NCBI GenBank assembly: GCA_002509485.1
Contig: DAWO01000097.1
Location: 1 to 17,632 of the forward strand
DNA: 17,632 nucleotides
Source of the DNA: Methanolinea sp. UBA477
GTDB taxonomy: Archaea; Halobacteriota; Methanomicrobia; Methanomicrobiales; Methanospirillaceae
Direction of reading: 5' to 3'
Shown in pieces: positions 6,665-14,229 of the stretch; within the stretch, counting starts at the first letter, position 1, and every line of letters begins with the position of its first letter. A model generated the notes under the pieces. The model was not told where the DNA came from and made no database searches. It saw only the letters and a list, made by a program, of their open reading frames with translations. Both the position numbers and the translations under genes were made by a program.

Positions 6665-8290
6665 ATGAAATCAGGATTATTCACGAGAAGAACAGGCGCT
6701 CTCCTCTGTATATGCGCCTTTCTTGGCTTATTCGCAGCACCGGCAGCAGGATTTGACATACCTTCTGCAGGATGGGACACCCCGCAGACACAGCTTGCCG
6801 GTTTTGCTCCGGAAATCTCCCAGGAACAGAGATCGGCAATTATTGATTCTGTGTCGGGGGAATACTCGAGATCATCGGCTATCAGTGGAATGACGGGCAA
6901 TTCAGCCAATTCAGACAGCTGGGAGCCCACAGGTGGCGATCCGGCAGAACCTGCCGTCACAACGGTACCAACGACCGCATCGGCGCTCATGTCCTGGGAT
7001 GTCGAAGAGATTCTCGCGGTAAGGGATGCCTACCAGACCCGGAGCAGAATCAGCCAGTTATCAGCATACAACCGGATACCGCGGGGCGTGCCTGAACCTG
7101 CACCGCCCGTTAATCACACGACGGCAGTGGGAGATCCCATGAGCGTGGTGGAGGCGAACAACCGGTTCGCCTTCGATATGTACCACCTGCTTGCCGGTGA
7201 TCCCGGCAACGCCGGAGAGAACATATTCTTCTCGCCCTTCTCCATATCAGCGGCGCTCGCCATAACAGGCGAAGGGGCACGGGGCCAGACCGCGAATGAG
7301 ATCTGGTTGGTCTTCCACTTTCCGGAAGATGCAACAGTGATGAGGGAGGGATACGCATCAGTTATGGCATTTATCAACAGGGGAGCCTCCGGCTATATCA
7401 TCAGGACGGCAAATGCCATCTGGGCGGAGCAGACCTATCCCTTCCTTCCCGAATACTTATCCACGGCTGAACAGTATTACGATGCGAAGACGTCGAACCT
7501 CGACTTCGTCGGTCATCCCGAGGAGTCGCGGACAACGATAAACGACTGGGTGGAGGAGCAGACCGAAGACCGTATCCAGGATCTCATCCCCCCAGGGGTG
7601 ATCAATCCCGATACCCGACTCGTGATCACCAATGCCATCTACTTCAAGGGCACGTGGGTTAAGCAGTTTGATCCGGAGAAGACGACCGATGACAGTTTCA
7701 GGACCGGAAGCGGGGAGATCGTGCAGGTCCCGATGATGCAGCGGACGGACGAGGATGCGATATACGGCTATGGCGAGACCGACAGACTCCAGGCGCTTTC
7801 GATGCCGTATTCATCAGACGATGAACATACGCTCTCGATGATAGTCATCCTGCCAAAAGACGGTGACCTTGAAGCGGTCCAGGAGTTCCTTGACGTCGAT
7901 ACCCTGGAAAACATCAGGAGTTCTCTTGTATCAAAACAGGTCGAGGTCTACTTTCCCAGGTTCACAATGGAGACAAAATATTCCCTCGCCGAAGCCTTAA
8001 GCAGCATGGGAATGCCGACGGCGTTCTCTCCACAGGCTGATCTCTCCGGTATGGACGGGACCGGGGGTCTCCTCATCAGCGATGTCATCCACCAGGCATT
8101 CGTAGAGGTCAACGAGGAAGGCACCGAGGCCGCAGCTGCGACAGCCGTTGTGATGGAATTGACGGCTTACATACCCTTTGAACCGGTGCCGGTATTCCGT
8201 GCTGATCATCCGTTCATCTTCCTCATCCAGGATGACGAGACAGGAAACATCCTATTCATGGGCCGTGTTGCAAACCCGGCAACTTCATAA
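6665..8290 (+). CDS. Serpin-family protease inhibitor with long unique N-terminal extension, secreted
   Basis: 541 residues. A Sec-type signal peptide (basic RR at 8-9, hydrophobic 11-24, APAAG near 25-29) has no lipobox Cys. Residues 30 to about 160 are polar, Ser/Thr/Pro-rich in part, and match no domain I recognise. A complete serpin domain then runs from about 162. It is very similar throughout to the preceding serpin, sharing NIFFSPFSIS, NAIYFKGTW and the hinge GTEAAAATAV starting at G486. The reactive-loop tip instead reads MELTAYIPFEPVPV, so target specificity should differ. An internal Met at 159 marks the join of extension and serpin core. Likely role: secreted or surface-associated inhibitor of extracellular proteases. 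Start ATG at 6665 has no Shine-Dalgarno; a strong TATA box lies upstream. It arose by tandem duplication of the neighbour or the reverse. Confidence 0.96.
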   Translation: MKSGLFTRRTGALLCICAFLGLFAAPAAGFDIPSAGWDTPQTQLAGFAPEISQEQRSAIIDSVSGEYSRSSAISGMTGNSANSDSWEPTGGDPAEPAVTTVPTTASALMSWDVEEILAVRDAYQTRSRISQLSAYNRIPRGVPEPAPPVNHTTAVGDPMSVVEANNRFAFDMYHLLAGDPGNAGENIFFSPFSISAALAITGEGARGQTANEIWLVFHFPEDATVMREGYASVMAFINRGASGYIIRTANAIWAEQTYPFLPEYLSTAEQYYDAKTSNLDFVGHPEESRTTINDWVEEQTEDRIQDLIPPGVINPDTRLVITNAIYFKGTWVKQFDPEKTTDDSFRTGSGEIVQVPMMQRTDEDAIYGYGETDRLQALSMPYSSDDEHTLSMIVILPKDGDLEAVQEFLDVDTLENIRSSLVSKQVEVYFPRFTMETKYSLAEALSSMGMPTAFSPQADLSGMDGTGGLLISDVIHQAFVEVNEEGTEAAAATAVVMELTAYIPFEPVPVFRADHPFIFLIQDDETGNILFMGRVANPATS

Positions 8291-8296
8291 TTTTTT
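8291..8296 (+). terminator. T-run directly after the second serpin
   Basis: Six T residues immediately follow the TAA stop, a typical archaeal termination signal. Confidence 0.45.
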
Positions 8297-8358
8297 GGAT
8301 CTTTTCGCTACCTTTTGACCTCTGTACGGTGATCCAGCTGGTTGATGGTTGGAAAGAC

Positions 8359-8544
8359 ATGATTCGCCTTCGCTCCCAGGCAAGTGCATTGCCATTCAAC
8401 CTTATCCACTGGAATGGAGATGTCTTCACCGAAGACAGCTACAATACGGCGGTGGATTTCACCGTGATTGATGGAGTACCCATGACGGTCCGCGTTGCAA
8501 TGGTCGATCTCAAGGGCCGAAACGGAACATGTGCCAGGGTGTAG
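8359..8544 (+). CDS. Small hypothetical protein
   Basis: A 61-residue ORF from ATG 8359; the frame is open from GTG at 8329, but that GTG is part of a GGTGAT ribosome-site-like sequence (8328-8333). No family is recognised. The sequence looks like a real folded protein: mixed hydrophobic and acidic residues, an alternating strand-like segment (AVDFTVIDGVPMTVRVAMVDL) and codon use like the neighbours. The stop is followed after one base by seven T residues, consistent with a genuine gene end. It could also be a remnant of a larger gene. The start is uncertain because neither candidate has an ideal ribosome site. Confidence 0.5.
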   Translation: MIRLRSQASALPFNLIHWNGDVFTEDSYNTAVDFTVIDGVPMTVRVAMVDLKGRNGTCARV

Positions 8545-8545
8545 A

Positions 8546-8552
8546 TTTTTTT
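8546..8552 (+). terminator. T-run after the small hypothetical gene
   Basis: Seven T residues one base after the stop, in a 45-bp gap between converging genes. A 12-bp palindrome GTTTTTAAAAAC (8575-8586) in the same gap gives T5 runs on both strands and may also serve the leftward gene. Confidence 0.5.
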
Positions 8553-8589
8553 CGGGATAACGTATAGGTGAAGTGTTTTTAAAAACCGG

Positions 8590-9261
8590 TCATGGCGATA
8601 TTTCCGCCATGGACGGCAGGCCACCAGCATGTTCTCGCAGGAACCCGGCACATGTCTCATATGCTTTCAGGACAACTTCGCGCTCAATCTTTGGCACCCC
8701 GCAGGTGACGATGTGAAGGGTCTTTGTATCAGGTCTCACTTTTGTCGAGTCCGAATCCCGGTAAGGATATATGGCAACAATCTGTTCCGAATCGAGAAGA
8801 ATGACCTGGTTTTTCGCGAGAATGACGGGTTTTTTCATTCCTATCCCGATAAATTCCTCCCCTTCGTCAGCAAACCGCATGAAAAGGTCTCCTTTTACCA
8901 TATCCCTGTCAAAGGCGGCGATTGGGATGCCGCTTACGGCTGATGCCAGGTTGTACGAATCGACGGCGGTGTTTATCCGGGGGAGGACACCCCCTGAAAG
9001 GATCCTCCTGACGAGGGCTTCGGAGGCGGGGCGGGTCTTTGTGGGGTCAACCCCCACGCTCCAGAAAAAATCACGGTAAGCCCTGAATACAGGCTCGTTA
9101 CGCACACTTTCAAGCGAATAGCGTGATTGAATCTCTTTGGCCACCTCGACCTTCAGCGCTTGTAGTCCCTGGTTCTCTTTTTTGATATGAACGTCTGTTA
9201 TAGTCCCCTCTGCGACACAGATGCCGGGAAAAGCGTCCAGAACACGGCGGTCGAATTCCAT
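8590..9261 (-). CDS. B3/B4 domain protein (tRNA-synthetase beta-subunit-like editing domain family)
   Basis: 223 residues from ATG at 9261. It belongs to the stand-alone B3/B4 family, related to the editing domain of the phenylalanyl-tRNA synthetase beta chain. Diagnostic segments are FFWSVGVDPTKTRPASEALVR, the LPRINTAVDSYNLASA core, and IPIAAFD followed by a GDLFMRFA strand. The frame is open to a GTG at 9339 (249 residues), but ATG at 9261 is preceded by AGGTAGGT and by an AT-rich element (ATACTAAAAAAC, about 9283-9294), so the shorter form is favoured. Possible roles are trans-editing or hydrolysis of mischarged amino acids; substrate unknown. It diverges from the dehydrogenase gene across about 90 bp. 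Confidence 0.88.
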   Translation of the reverse strand: MEFDRRVLDAFPGICVAEGTITDVHIKKENQGLQALKVEVAKEIQSRYSLESVRNEPVFRAYRDFFWSVGVDPTKTRPASEALVRRILSGGVLPRINTAVDSYNLASAVSGIPIAAFDRDMVKGDLFMRFADEGEEFIGIGMKKPVILAKNQVILLDSEQIVAIYPYRDSDSTKVRPDTKTLHIVTCGVPKIEREVVLKAYETCAGFLREHAGGLPSMAEISP

Positions 9262-9353
9262 GTACCTACCTTTGATCGGAAGTTTTTTAGTATTCCGGTA
9301 AAACGCCCGCCACCCAAAACCTTCATTCCCCTCTGTCACACATCTCCTGTATA

Positions 9354-10172
9354 ATGACGCAACCGATCATCCTGGTCACCGGATCGACCGACGGGATCGG
9401 CAGGGCCACAGCCAGGGAACTTGCTCTCGCCGGTGCCCACGTAATTCTCCATGGCCGCGACCGGGAAAAGGGTGAGAAGGTACAGAGAGAGACAAAAAAT
9501 ATCAGTTGGAATACGGAACTGGACCTCCTGGTATCTGATCTCTCCAGCCTGTCAAACGTCCGGAGGCTTGCCGAAGAGATCGTATCAGCATATGATCGCC
9601 TTGATGTGCTCATCAACAATGCAGGGACCTATGAATTGCGGCACAGGCTTACGGAAGACGGGATAGAGACGACATTTGCGGTCAACTACCTCTCACCATT
9701 CCTTCTTACCCGCCTGTTGTTGCCACTGCTGCGGAAAAGTGCCCCTTCGAGGGTGGTGAACATGGCCTCGATCGCCCATCGCGACGTGAGACGGATCGAA
9801 TGGGACAACCTGCAGGGCGAGAGACAGTACGATGCGTTCGAGGCCTATGCACAATCTAAACTGGCCGATATCACATTCACATACTCGCTTGCCGAAAGGA
9901 TCAGCGGCACCGGAGTCACGGCAAACTGCCTGCATCCGGGGGTAATCGCGACAAAGATGCTTCGGGAGGGGTTTCCTTCCATCCGTGGGAAATCTCCCGC
10001 GCATGGTGCAAAAATTCCTGTTTTTCTTGCCCTCTCTCCCGATGCATCCAACTATTCCGGCATGTATTTCGAGGAAAGTCCATCGCCGGTTCGTTCATCG
10101 GATCTGACCTATGAGAGCCAGGTGCAGGAGCGGCTCTGGAATGCTGCAGAAGAATTGACAGGGAAATGGTGA
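9354..10172 (+). CDS. Short-chain dehydrogenase/reductase (SDR), NADP-type
   Basis: 272-residue classical-type SDR with a Rossmann fold: nucleotide loop TGSTDGIG (9-16), HGRD with R35 after strand 2 (favouring NADP(H)), DLSS (62-65), NNAG (88-91), N111, catalytic S139, Y165 and K169 (YAQSK), and PGVIAT (195-200). The overall pattern, with NYLSPFLLTRLLLP and a long C-terminal helix, resembles the retinol-dehydrogenase/WW-oxidoreductase-like subgroup. Full length, cytoplasmic; substrate cannot be deduced. Start ATG at 9354 lacks a Shine-Dalgarno. It is transcribed away from the B3/B4 gene and followed by the YHS gene, which appears to have its own promoter. Confidence 0.94.
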   Translation: MTQPIILVTGSTDGIGRATARELALAGAHVILHGRDREKGEKVQRETKNISWNTELDLLVSDLSSLSNVRRLAEEIVSAYDRLDVLINNAGTYELRHRLTEDGIETTFAVNYLSPFLLTRLLLPLLRKSAPSRVVNMASIAHRDVRRIEWDNLQGERQYDAFEAYAQSKLADITFTYSLAERISGTGVTANCLHPGVIATKMLREGFPSIRGKSPAHGAKIPVFLALSPDASNYSGMYFEESPSPVRSSDLTYESQVQERLWNAAEELTGKW

Positions 10173-10256
10173 GACATTTTCCGCGACTCCCTGGTGCCAA
10201 CAAGGTGTCTTCACAGTGCACCATTATCATCAGAGATCCGTATATCTCCTGAAAAG

Positions 10257-10293
10257 ATTTTATAATACCCACTATATATCATGGATCGAGGTG
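10257..10293 (+). promoter_or_regulatory. TATA element and ribosome site of the YHS-domain gene
   Basis: TTTTATAATA (10257-10266), with a second AT-rich run ACTATATATC just after it, forms a good archaeal TATA region. GAGGTG (10288-10293) lies 9 nt before ATG 10303 and matches the archaeal anti-Shine-Dalgarno. This fixes the start at 10303 and excludes the longer frame from 10216. Confidence 0.65.
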
Positions 10294-10302
10294 CAGTTCA
10301 GT

Positions 10303-10485
10303 ATGGCGATGGACCCTGTATGCTATGTGGATGTGGATGAAGAGACTGCCCGGTTCAGTTCCACGTACAGAGGAACAGATTATTACTTCTGTTCCGACTT
10401 CTGCCGGAAAAAATTCGAGGAAAACCCGGAAAAATATGCGAGACTGGCGACGAAGATCGATATCGGGACAGATATCAGCTGCTGA
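10303..10485 (+). CDS. YHS-domain metal-binding protein
   Basis: 60-residue protein consisting almost only of a YHS domain: DPVC (C7), a central strand region, and YYFCSDFCRKKFEENPEKY with C30 and C34. This domain binds metal ions, usually copper or another soft metal, and occurs in heavy-metal ATPases, hydroxylases and as stand-alone proteins. A fourth Cys (C60) is the last residue. The start is set by GAGGTG at 10288-10293; the frame extends upstream to 10216 but that part contains the promoter. It is probably a monocistronic cytoplasmic metal chaperone or sensor. A possible Cys-rich miniprotein follows within 11 bp. The metal is not determined by the sequence. Confidence 0.88.
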   Translation: MAMDPVCYVDVDEETARFSSTYRGTDYYFCSDFCRKKFEENPEKYARLATKIDIGTDISC

Positions 10486-10495
10486 TCAGGGCAGG

Positions 10496-10588
10496 ATGGA
10501 TTGGCAAAAGACCTGTTGGCAGGATTCCTGCATGGCACTGTTTCGGGAGTGCCCGACCCGGAAGGATCATCCTGGAGAGTGTGTCTGA
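10496..10588 (+). CDS. Possible 30-residue four-cysteine miniprotein
   Basis: ATG at 10496 lies 10 bp after the YHS stop, with a modest purine-rich GGGCAGG before it. The peptide has four Cys (C7, C12, C19, C29) in 30 residues, and uses CGG, CTG and GAG codons like its neighbours. The spacing CX4C-X6-C-X9-C could bind a metal. No family is recognised. Being next to a metal-binding YHS gene and probably on the same transcript makes it plausible, but chance remains possible for an ORF this short. Confidence 0.35.
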   Translation: MDWQKTCWQDSCMALFRECPTRKDHPGECV

Positions 10589-10605
10589 AAAAGAGCCTGG
10601 TAACG

Positions 10606-10662
10606 GTGAGTTCATCCTCACGATGAACCATTGCACTGCTGCATTTAGACTAATATTTAATT
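10606..10662 (+). promoter_or_regulatory. Upstream region of the sensor kinase: nested inverted repeats and TATA element
   Basis: GTTCATC (10610-10616) and GATGAAC (10622-10628) form a perfect 7-bp dyad around CTCAC. That CTCAC also pairs with GTGAG (10606-10610), so two exclusive hairpins are possible. The AT-rich TATA-like run ACTAATATTTAATTAC follows at 10649-10664, about 40-50 bp before the GTG start at 10698. The dyad may be a terminator of the previous unit or an operator. Confidence 0.45.
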
Positions 10663-10697
10663 ACATCCTGCCCGAAACAAGAGAATAGAAACAGATC

Positions 10698-12911
10698 GTG
10701 TATTCAATACTCTACGTCGATGACGAACCCGCATTCCTCGACATTGCAGGGCCCTACCTCAAGCGGTCCGGCGATCTCCAGGTAGATACTTCTTCTTCTG
10801 CGAAACAGGCTCTGAAGATGCTCCATGCGAAGAAGTACGATGCCATCATATCCGATTACCAGATGCCTGCCATGAACGGGATCGAACTTTTAAAAAGACT
10901 GCGTAAATCAGGCGATTCTATCCCTTTCATCATCTTTACCGGCAGGAGTCGTGAGGAAATTGTCATCCAGGCATTAAATGAGGGAGCTGATTTTTACCTC
11001 CAGAAGGGGGCGGATGCAAAACCGCAGTTTGTCGAGCTGGAACACAAGGTCAAGCAGGCAATTGAGAGGAGAAGGACCGAGCAGGCTCTCCGTGAGAGCG
11101 AGATACGGTTCCGGGAGCTGGCGCGGCTTCTCCCCCAGATCGTCTTTGAGTGCGACGTGGACCTGAATCTCACGTTTGTCAACGAGCCTGCCTTCAGGCT
11201 CATGGGGTATACACCTGCCGATCTCTACAGCGGGATCAATGTGCTGGATGCCATCGACCCTTCACAGCATCACCGGCTCAAGGAGAATATGTATCGCCTG
11301 GTACGGGGAGAACCGGTTACCCATCAGGAATACACGATGGTTCGCAGGGACGGGAGTACCTTCCCCTCTCTTATTTATGCCTCTCCTATATTCAAAGAGA
11401 ACCGGAATGCCGGATTCCGGGGGGTCGTTGTAGATATCGGCCCGACAAGGCAGAAGGACGATTACCGGAAGATCCTGGTGCAACTGCTTGATAATGCCCC
11501 GGAGGCCATCAGCGTCCATGATTTTGATGGCAATTTCCTCTATGTGAACCAGAAGGCTATCGACATTCATGGATACAGCCGTGAAGAGTACCTTTCATTG
11601 AACCTCCATTCTCTCGATGCACCCGGTACGAGAGAAAAGATTGCCGAAAGGATGCGGATTCTCGAGGAAAAGGGCGAGACATCCTTCGAGGTGGAGCATA
11701 TCCGGAAGGATGGCTCGGTAGTGCCGCTCCTTGTGAAGGCGAAGTATGCCGACTGGGGTGGGAAAAAAGTCATTTTGAGTATCGCCACCGACATGTCGGG
11801 TAGGAAGGGGACGGAGGTATGGAACAGGGAAGCGGATACCAGGGCGACAATAGACAGTTTTCCCATCCCCAGTTTTGTAATTGACAACGACCATCGGATT
11901 ACCATCTGGAACCGGGCGCTGGCAGAGCTCTCAGGGATACCTGCAGATGCGGTGATCGGTACCCGGCAGCATTGGAGGGCATTTTACAGGACAGAAAGGG
12001 ATTGCCTTGCAGATCTCCTGGCCGACAACCGGATTGGTGACATCGAGGAGTTGTACAGCGGGAAATGGGCCCCGTCCAAGCTCATTCCCGATGCGTACGA
12101 GGTGACGGATTTCTTCCCGTATATTGGAGAGAACGGCCGCTGGCTCTATTTTACCGCAGCAATTATCAGGGGCTCCGATGGACACAACATCGGCGTTGCA
12201 GAGACTCTCGAGGACATTACAGAGAGAATTGTGGCCGAGGAGGCCCTCTCCCAGACAAACAAGAAGCTGAACCTGCTCTCGAATATTACGAGGCATGATA
12301 TTCTCAACCAGATCACCGTCCTGATGGGTGCGGCTGCCCTGCTTCATGAGGAGGCTCTCTCTTCCGGGGAGAGAATGGAGTTCCTTGACAAGATCGATAC
12401 AAGTACGTCCATAATCAGGCGACATATCGAGTTTACACGCGAGTACCAGGATATCGGGATTGATTCCCCCACATGGCAGGCACTGGACCGGATAATAGCG
12501 AGAACGCTTGATCAGTTCGATCTTTCACATATCGATCTTGATCTTGATCTTCCCGAGGTCGAGATCTATGCCGATCCGCTCCTTGAGAAGGTCTTCTACA
12601 ATCTTATCCACAATTCTCTCGTCCATGGACAGAACGTGACCAGGATCTCCATACAGGCCGATGAGAATCCGTACGGCCTTGCAGTACGGGTATCTGATAA
12701 TGGATCTGGTATCGCCCACGAAAAGAAAGAAGAGATATTCAAACGAGGATTTGGAAAAAATACGCGTTTTGGTCTTTTCTTGGCACGGGAGATCCTTGAT
12801 ATCACCGGCATTGGAATCAGGGAGATCGGCATAGAAGGCGAGGGGGCATGTTTTGAGCTGTCCGTCCCCCGGGCAGGGTTCAGACGCTGCAATGGAAACG
12901 ACGTGAGTTGA
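10698..12911 (+). CDS. Response-regulator receiver/PAS/histidine kinase (REC-PAS-PAS-PAS-HK)
   Basis: 737-residue soluble signalling protein. The receiver domain (1-120) has acidic D8, D9 and E10, phospho-acceptor D53, T81 and K103. Three PAS domains follow at about 134-255, 260-370 and 382-510; the second and third follow each other closely. A kinase core (about 515-725) has an H box with H533 in ITRHDILNQ, an N box around N635 and N639 (NLIHNSLVHG), G1 DNGSGI (667-672), and G2 around GFGKNTRFGLFLA. No transmembrane segment is seen, so the signal is probably cytoplasmic. The start is GTG 10698, giving the family-typical YSILYVDDE opening. No separate output regulator is nearby, so partners lie elsewhere. 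Such REC-first kinases are common in Methanomicrobiales. Confidence 0.95.
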   Translation: MYSILYVDDEPAFLDIAGPYLKRSGDLQVDTSSSAKQALKMLHAKKYDAIISDYQMPAMNGIELLKRLRKSGDSIPFIIFTGRSREEIVIQALNEGADFYLQKGADAKPQFVELEHKVKQAIERRRTEQALRESEIRFRELARLLPQIVFECDVDLNLTFVNEPAFRLMGYTPADLYSGINVLDAIDPSQHHRLKENMYRLVRGEPVTHQEYTMVRRDGSTFPSLIYASPIFKENRNAGFRGVVVDIGPTRQKDDYRKILVQLLDNAPEAISVHDFDGNFLYVNQKAIDIHGYSREEYLSLNLHSLDAPGTREKIAERMRILEEKGETSFEVEHIRKDGSVVPLLVKAKYADWGGKKVILSIATDMSGRKGTEVWNREADTRATIDSFPIPSFVIDNDHRITIWNRALAELSGIPADAVIGTRQHWRAFYRTERDCLADLLADNRIGDIEELYSGKWAPSKLIPDAYEVTDFFPYIGENGRWLYFTAAIIRGSDGHNIGVAETLEDITERIVAEEALSQTNKKLNLLSNITRHDILNQITVLMGAAALLHEEALSSGERMEFLDKIDTSTSIIRRHIEFTREYQDIGIDSPTWQALDRIIARTLDQFDLSHIDLDLDLPEVEIYADPLLEKVFYNLIHNSLVHGQNVTRISIQADENPYGLAVRVSDNGSGIAHEKKEEIFKRGFGKNTRFGLFLAREILDITGIGIREIGIEGEGACFELSVPRAGFRRCNGNDVS

Positions 12912-13136
12912 TCGTGATCAGAAGTCATCACAGGCCATGTTGAACGGAACAAAAAGATACCTGTTGCGGCGATCCTGAAAACCCAGGGATTGGGGAATAT
13001 CCCGTTATGCAGGTACACGCCGCCGTGCCGATGTATGACGGCGATGACCTGACATACCCGGTATCCTGTCGGGATGCGTTACATGCACCGGTGAAAAGTG
13101 AATCCCGATTCCTTCCATCTCTCTTCCAGGAAAAGA

Positions 13137-14024
13137 TCACGCACCGGCATCACCCCGCTGCATTCGTCGTTTGAGGAAAAGCCCGTCTCCAATGAGCACA
13201 AGCCCCAGTAAAATGATGATTAACGCAACGATCTCGACAAGAATCGTGATGATGGCATCGGGAGCGAAGAGTATGGCACCGGCGAGTAGCAGAGAGAGTA
13301 TGCCGATCCCGAGAATCCTGAAAAATCCTTCCGGGACACCGCCCCTCCCACGGGAAAGTCTCTTTATCGAGACGATGCCACTTGAAAAAGTCCATGAGGC
13401 GAGAAGGAGGAAGATCAAGCCGGCAGTCAACTCCCCTGGCAGGAGCATGAGACTGGCACCGATTGCAATGATCCCCACCCCCAGGAGTATCCGGCTCCAC
13501 GTTGCCCCACTTCTTCTGCCAAAGAGTGATCCGCGGATGAGAATTGAGGCGCCGGCCGCCACCACGACGAGCGGAATCACGATAAGCACTATCCCTTCGA
13601 AGAAGGCGAACGGGTCCAGTCCGATGAAGATGCCCGTCACAGTCAGGGCAAACCCCATCAGAAGAAGCATTCTCCAGGTGGTCTTCTGCTCGTCCAGTTC
13701 CTCTTTCGTATTGCGGGCACGGACATCCATGAAAAGAGCCCGAAACGTCCCTCCTATCATCAGAAGGAGGGGGGCATCGTCGATGAGGTGCCATACCGGG
13801 TGCACCTTCGGGTCACGCCGGTCCAGGTGGACACGCCATTCCGTGGTGGTCTCATGGGCATGGTAGAGGCCCTTGCGGTAACTGGCAATTGTCCCGGGTG
13901 AGGGGATGTTCAACACCGAGCGCTCCCATCCCTGGCCAAGCGGCTCTGTGACATCTTCCTTCGGAACCGCTACCTCCCAGACACCTTTTCGCAGAGGTTC
14001 CAGGAATTCATCGAGAGTGGTCAG
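13137..14024 (-). CDS. HdeD/DUF308-like membrane protein with soluble N-terminal domain; probable CTG start
   Basis: The ATG/GTG/TTG frame begins at GTG 13916 (259 residues), but protein-like sequence continues upstream in frame for 36 codons to CTG at 14024. This gives 295 residues opening (M)TTLDEFLEPLRKGVWEV. GGAG at 14032-14035 stands 7 nt before that CTG, and an in-frame TGA (14028-14030) closes the frame just above, so CTG is the only well-placed start. Residues 1 to about 118 form a soluble domain of unknown function with conserved-looking charged and aromatic patches (YRKGLYHAHE, HLIDDAPLLL). The rest holds about six membrane helices in HdeD/DUF308-style pairs. It sits downstream of lon with its own TATA-like element. 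Function is unknown; a stress or envelope role would be a guess. Confidence 0.82.
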   Translation of the reverse strand: MTTLDEFLEPLRKGVWEVAVPKEDVTEPLGQGWERSVLNIPSPGTIASYRKGLYHAHETTTEWRVHLDRRDPKVHPVWHLIDDAPLLLMIGGTFRALFMDVRARNTKEELDEQKTTWRMLLLMGFALTVTGIFIGLDPFAFFEGIVLIVIPLVVVAAGASILIRGSLFGRRSGATWSRILLGVGIIAIGASLMLLPGELTAGLIFLLLASWTFSSGIVSIKRLSRGRGGVPEGFFRILGIGILSLLLAGAILFAPDAIITILVEIVALIIILLGLVLIGDGLFLKRRMQRGDAGA

Positions 14025-14071
14025 GATTCATCTCCTTCGTGTACCATTGCCTGTGAATGAGATACTACGGA

Positions 14072-14088
14072 ATCCCATAAAAGATACC
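14072..14088 (-). promoter_or_regulatory. TATA-like element for the HdeD-like gene
   Basis: Reading leftwards, GGTATCTTTTATGGGAT lies 48-64 bp before the CTG start at 14024, giving a leader of about 25-30 nt that contains the GGAGATGA ribosome site at 14028-14035. Confidence 0.45.
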
Positions 14089-14229
14089 CGTATGTGGAGC
14101 CGGCGGGTCTTGAGGGAGAGATCCTGCGTTTTCACATGGAGGGATCCGGCAAAGGATCCGCCACCCGTGGCGACCATGAGCGATGATCCCGAGGTGAATA
14201 TGCCCTGGTTCTCTATCTCCAAAAAGGAA

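Noticed and set aside
5189..8290. Idea that the serpins regulate the Lon-like protease encoded nearby
   Set aside because: The serpins carry export signals and act on chymotrypsin- or papain-type enzymes, while the Lon-like protein is cytoplasmic with a Ser-Lys dyad; the genes are also 6 kb apart in separate units.
12912..13136. Gap between the sensor kinase and the HdeD-like gene
   Set aside because: Looked for a small gene, tRNA or terminator hairpin; nothing convincing. A 70-codon minus-strand frame (12928-13140) looks random.
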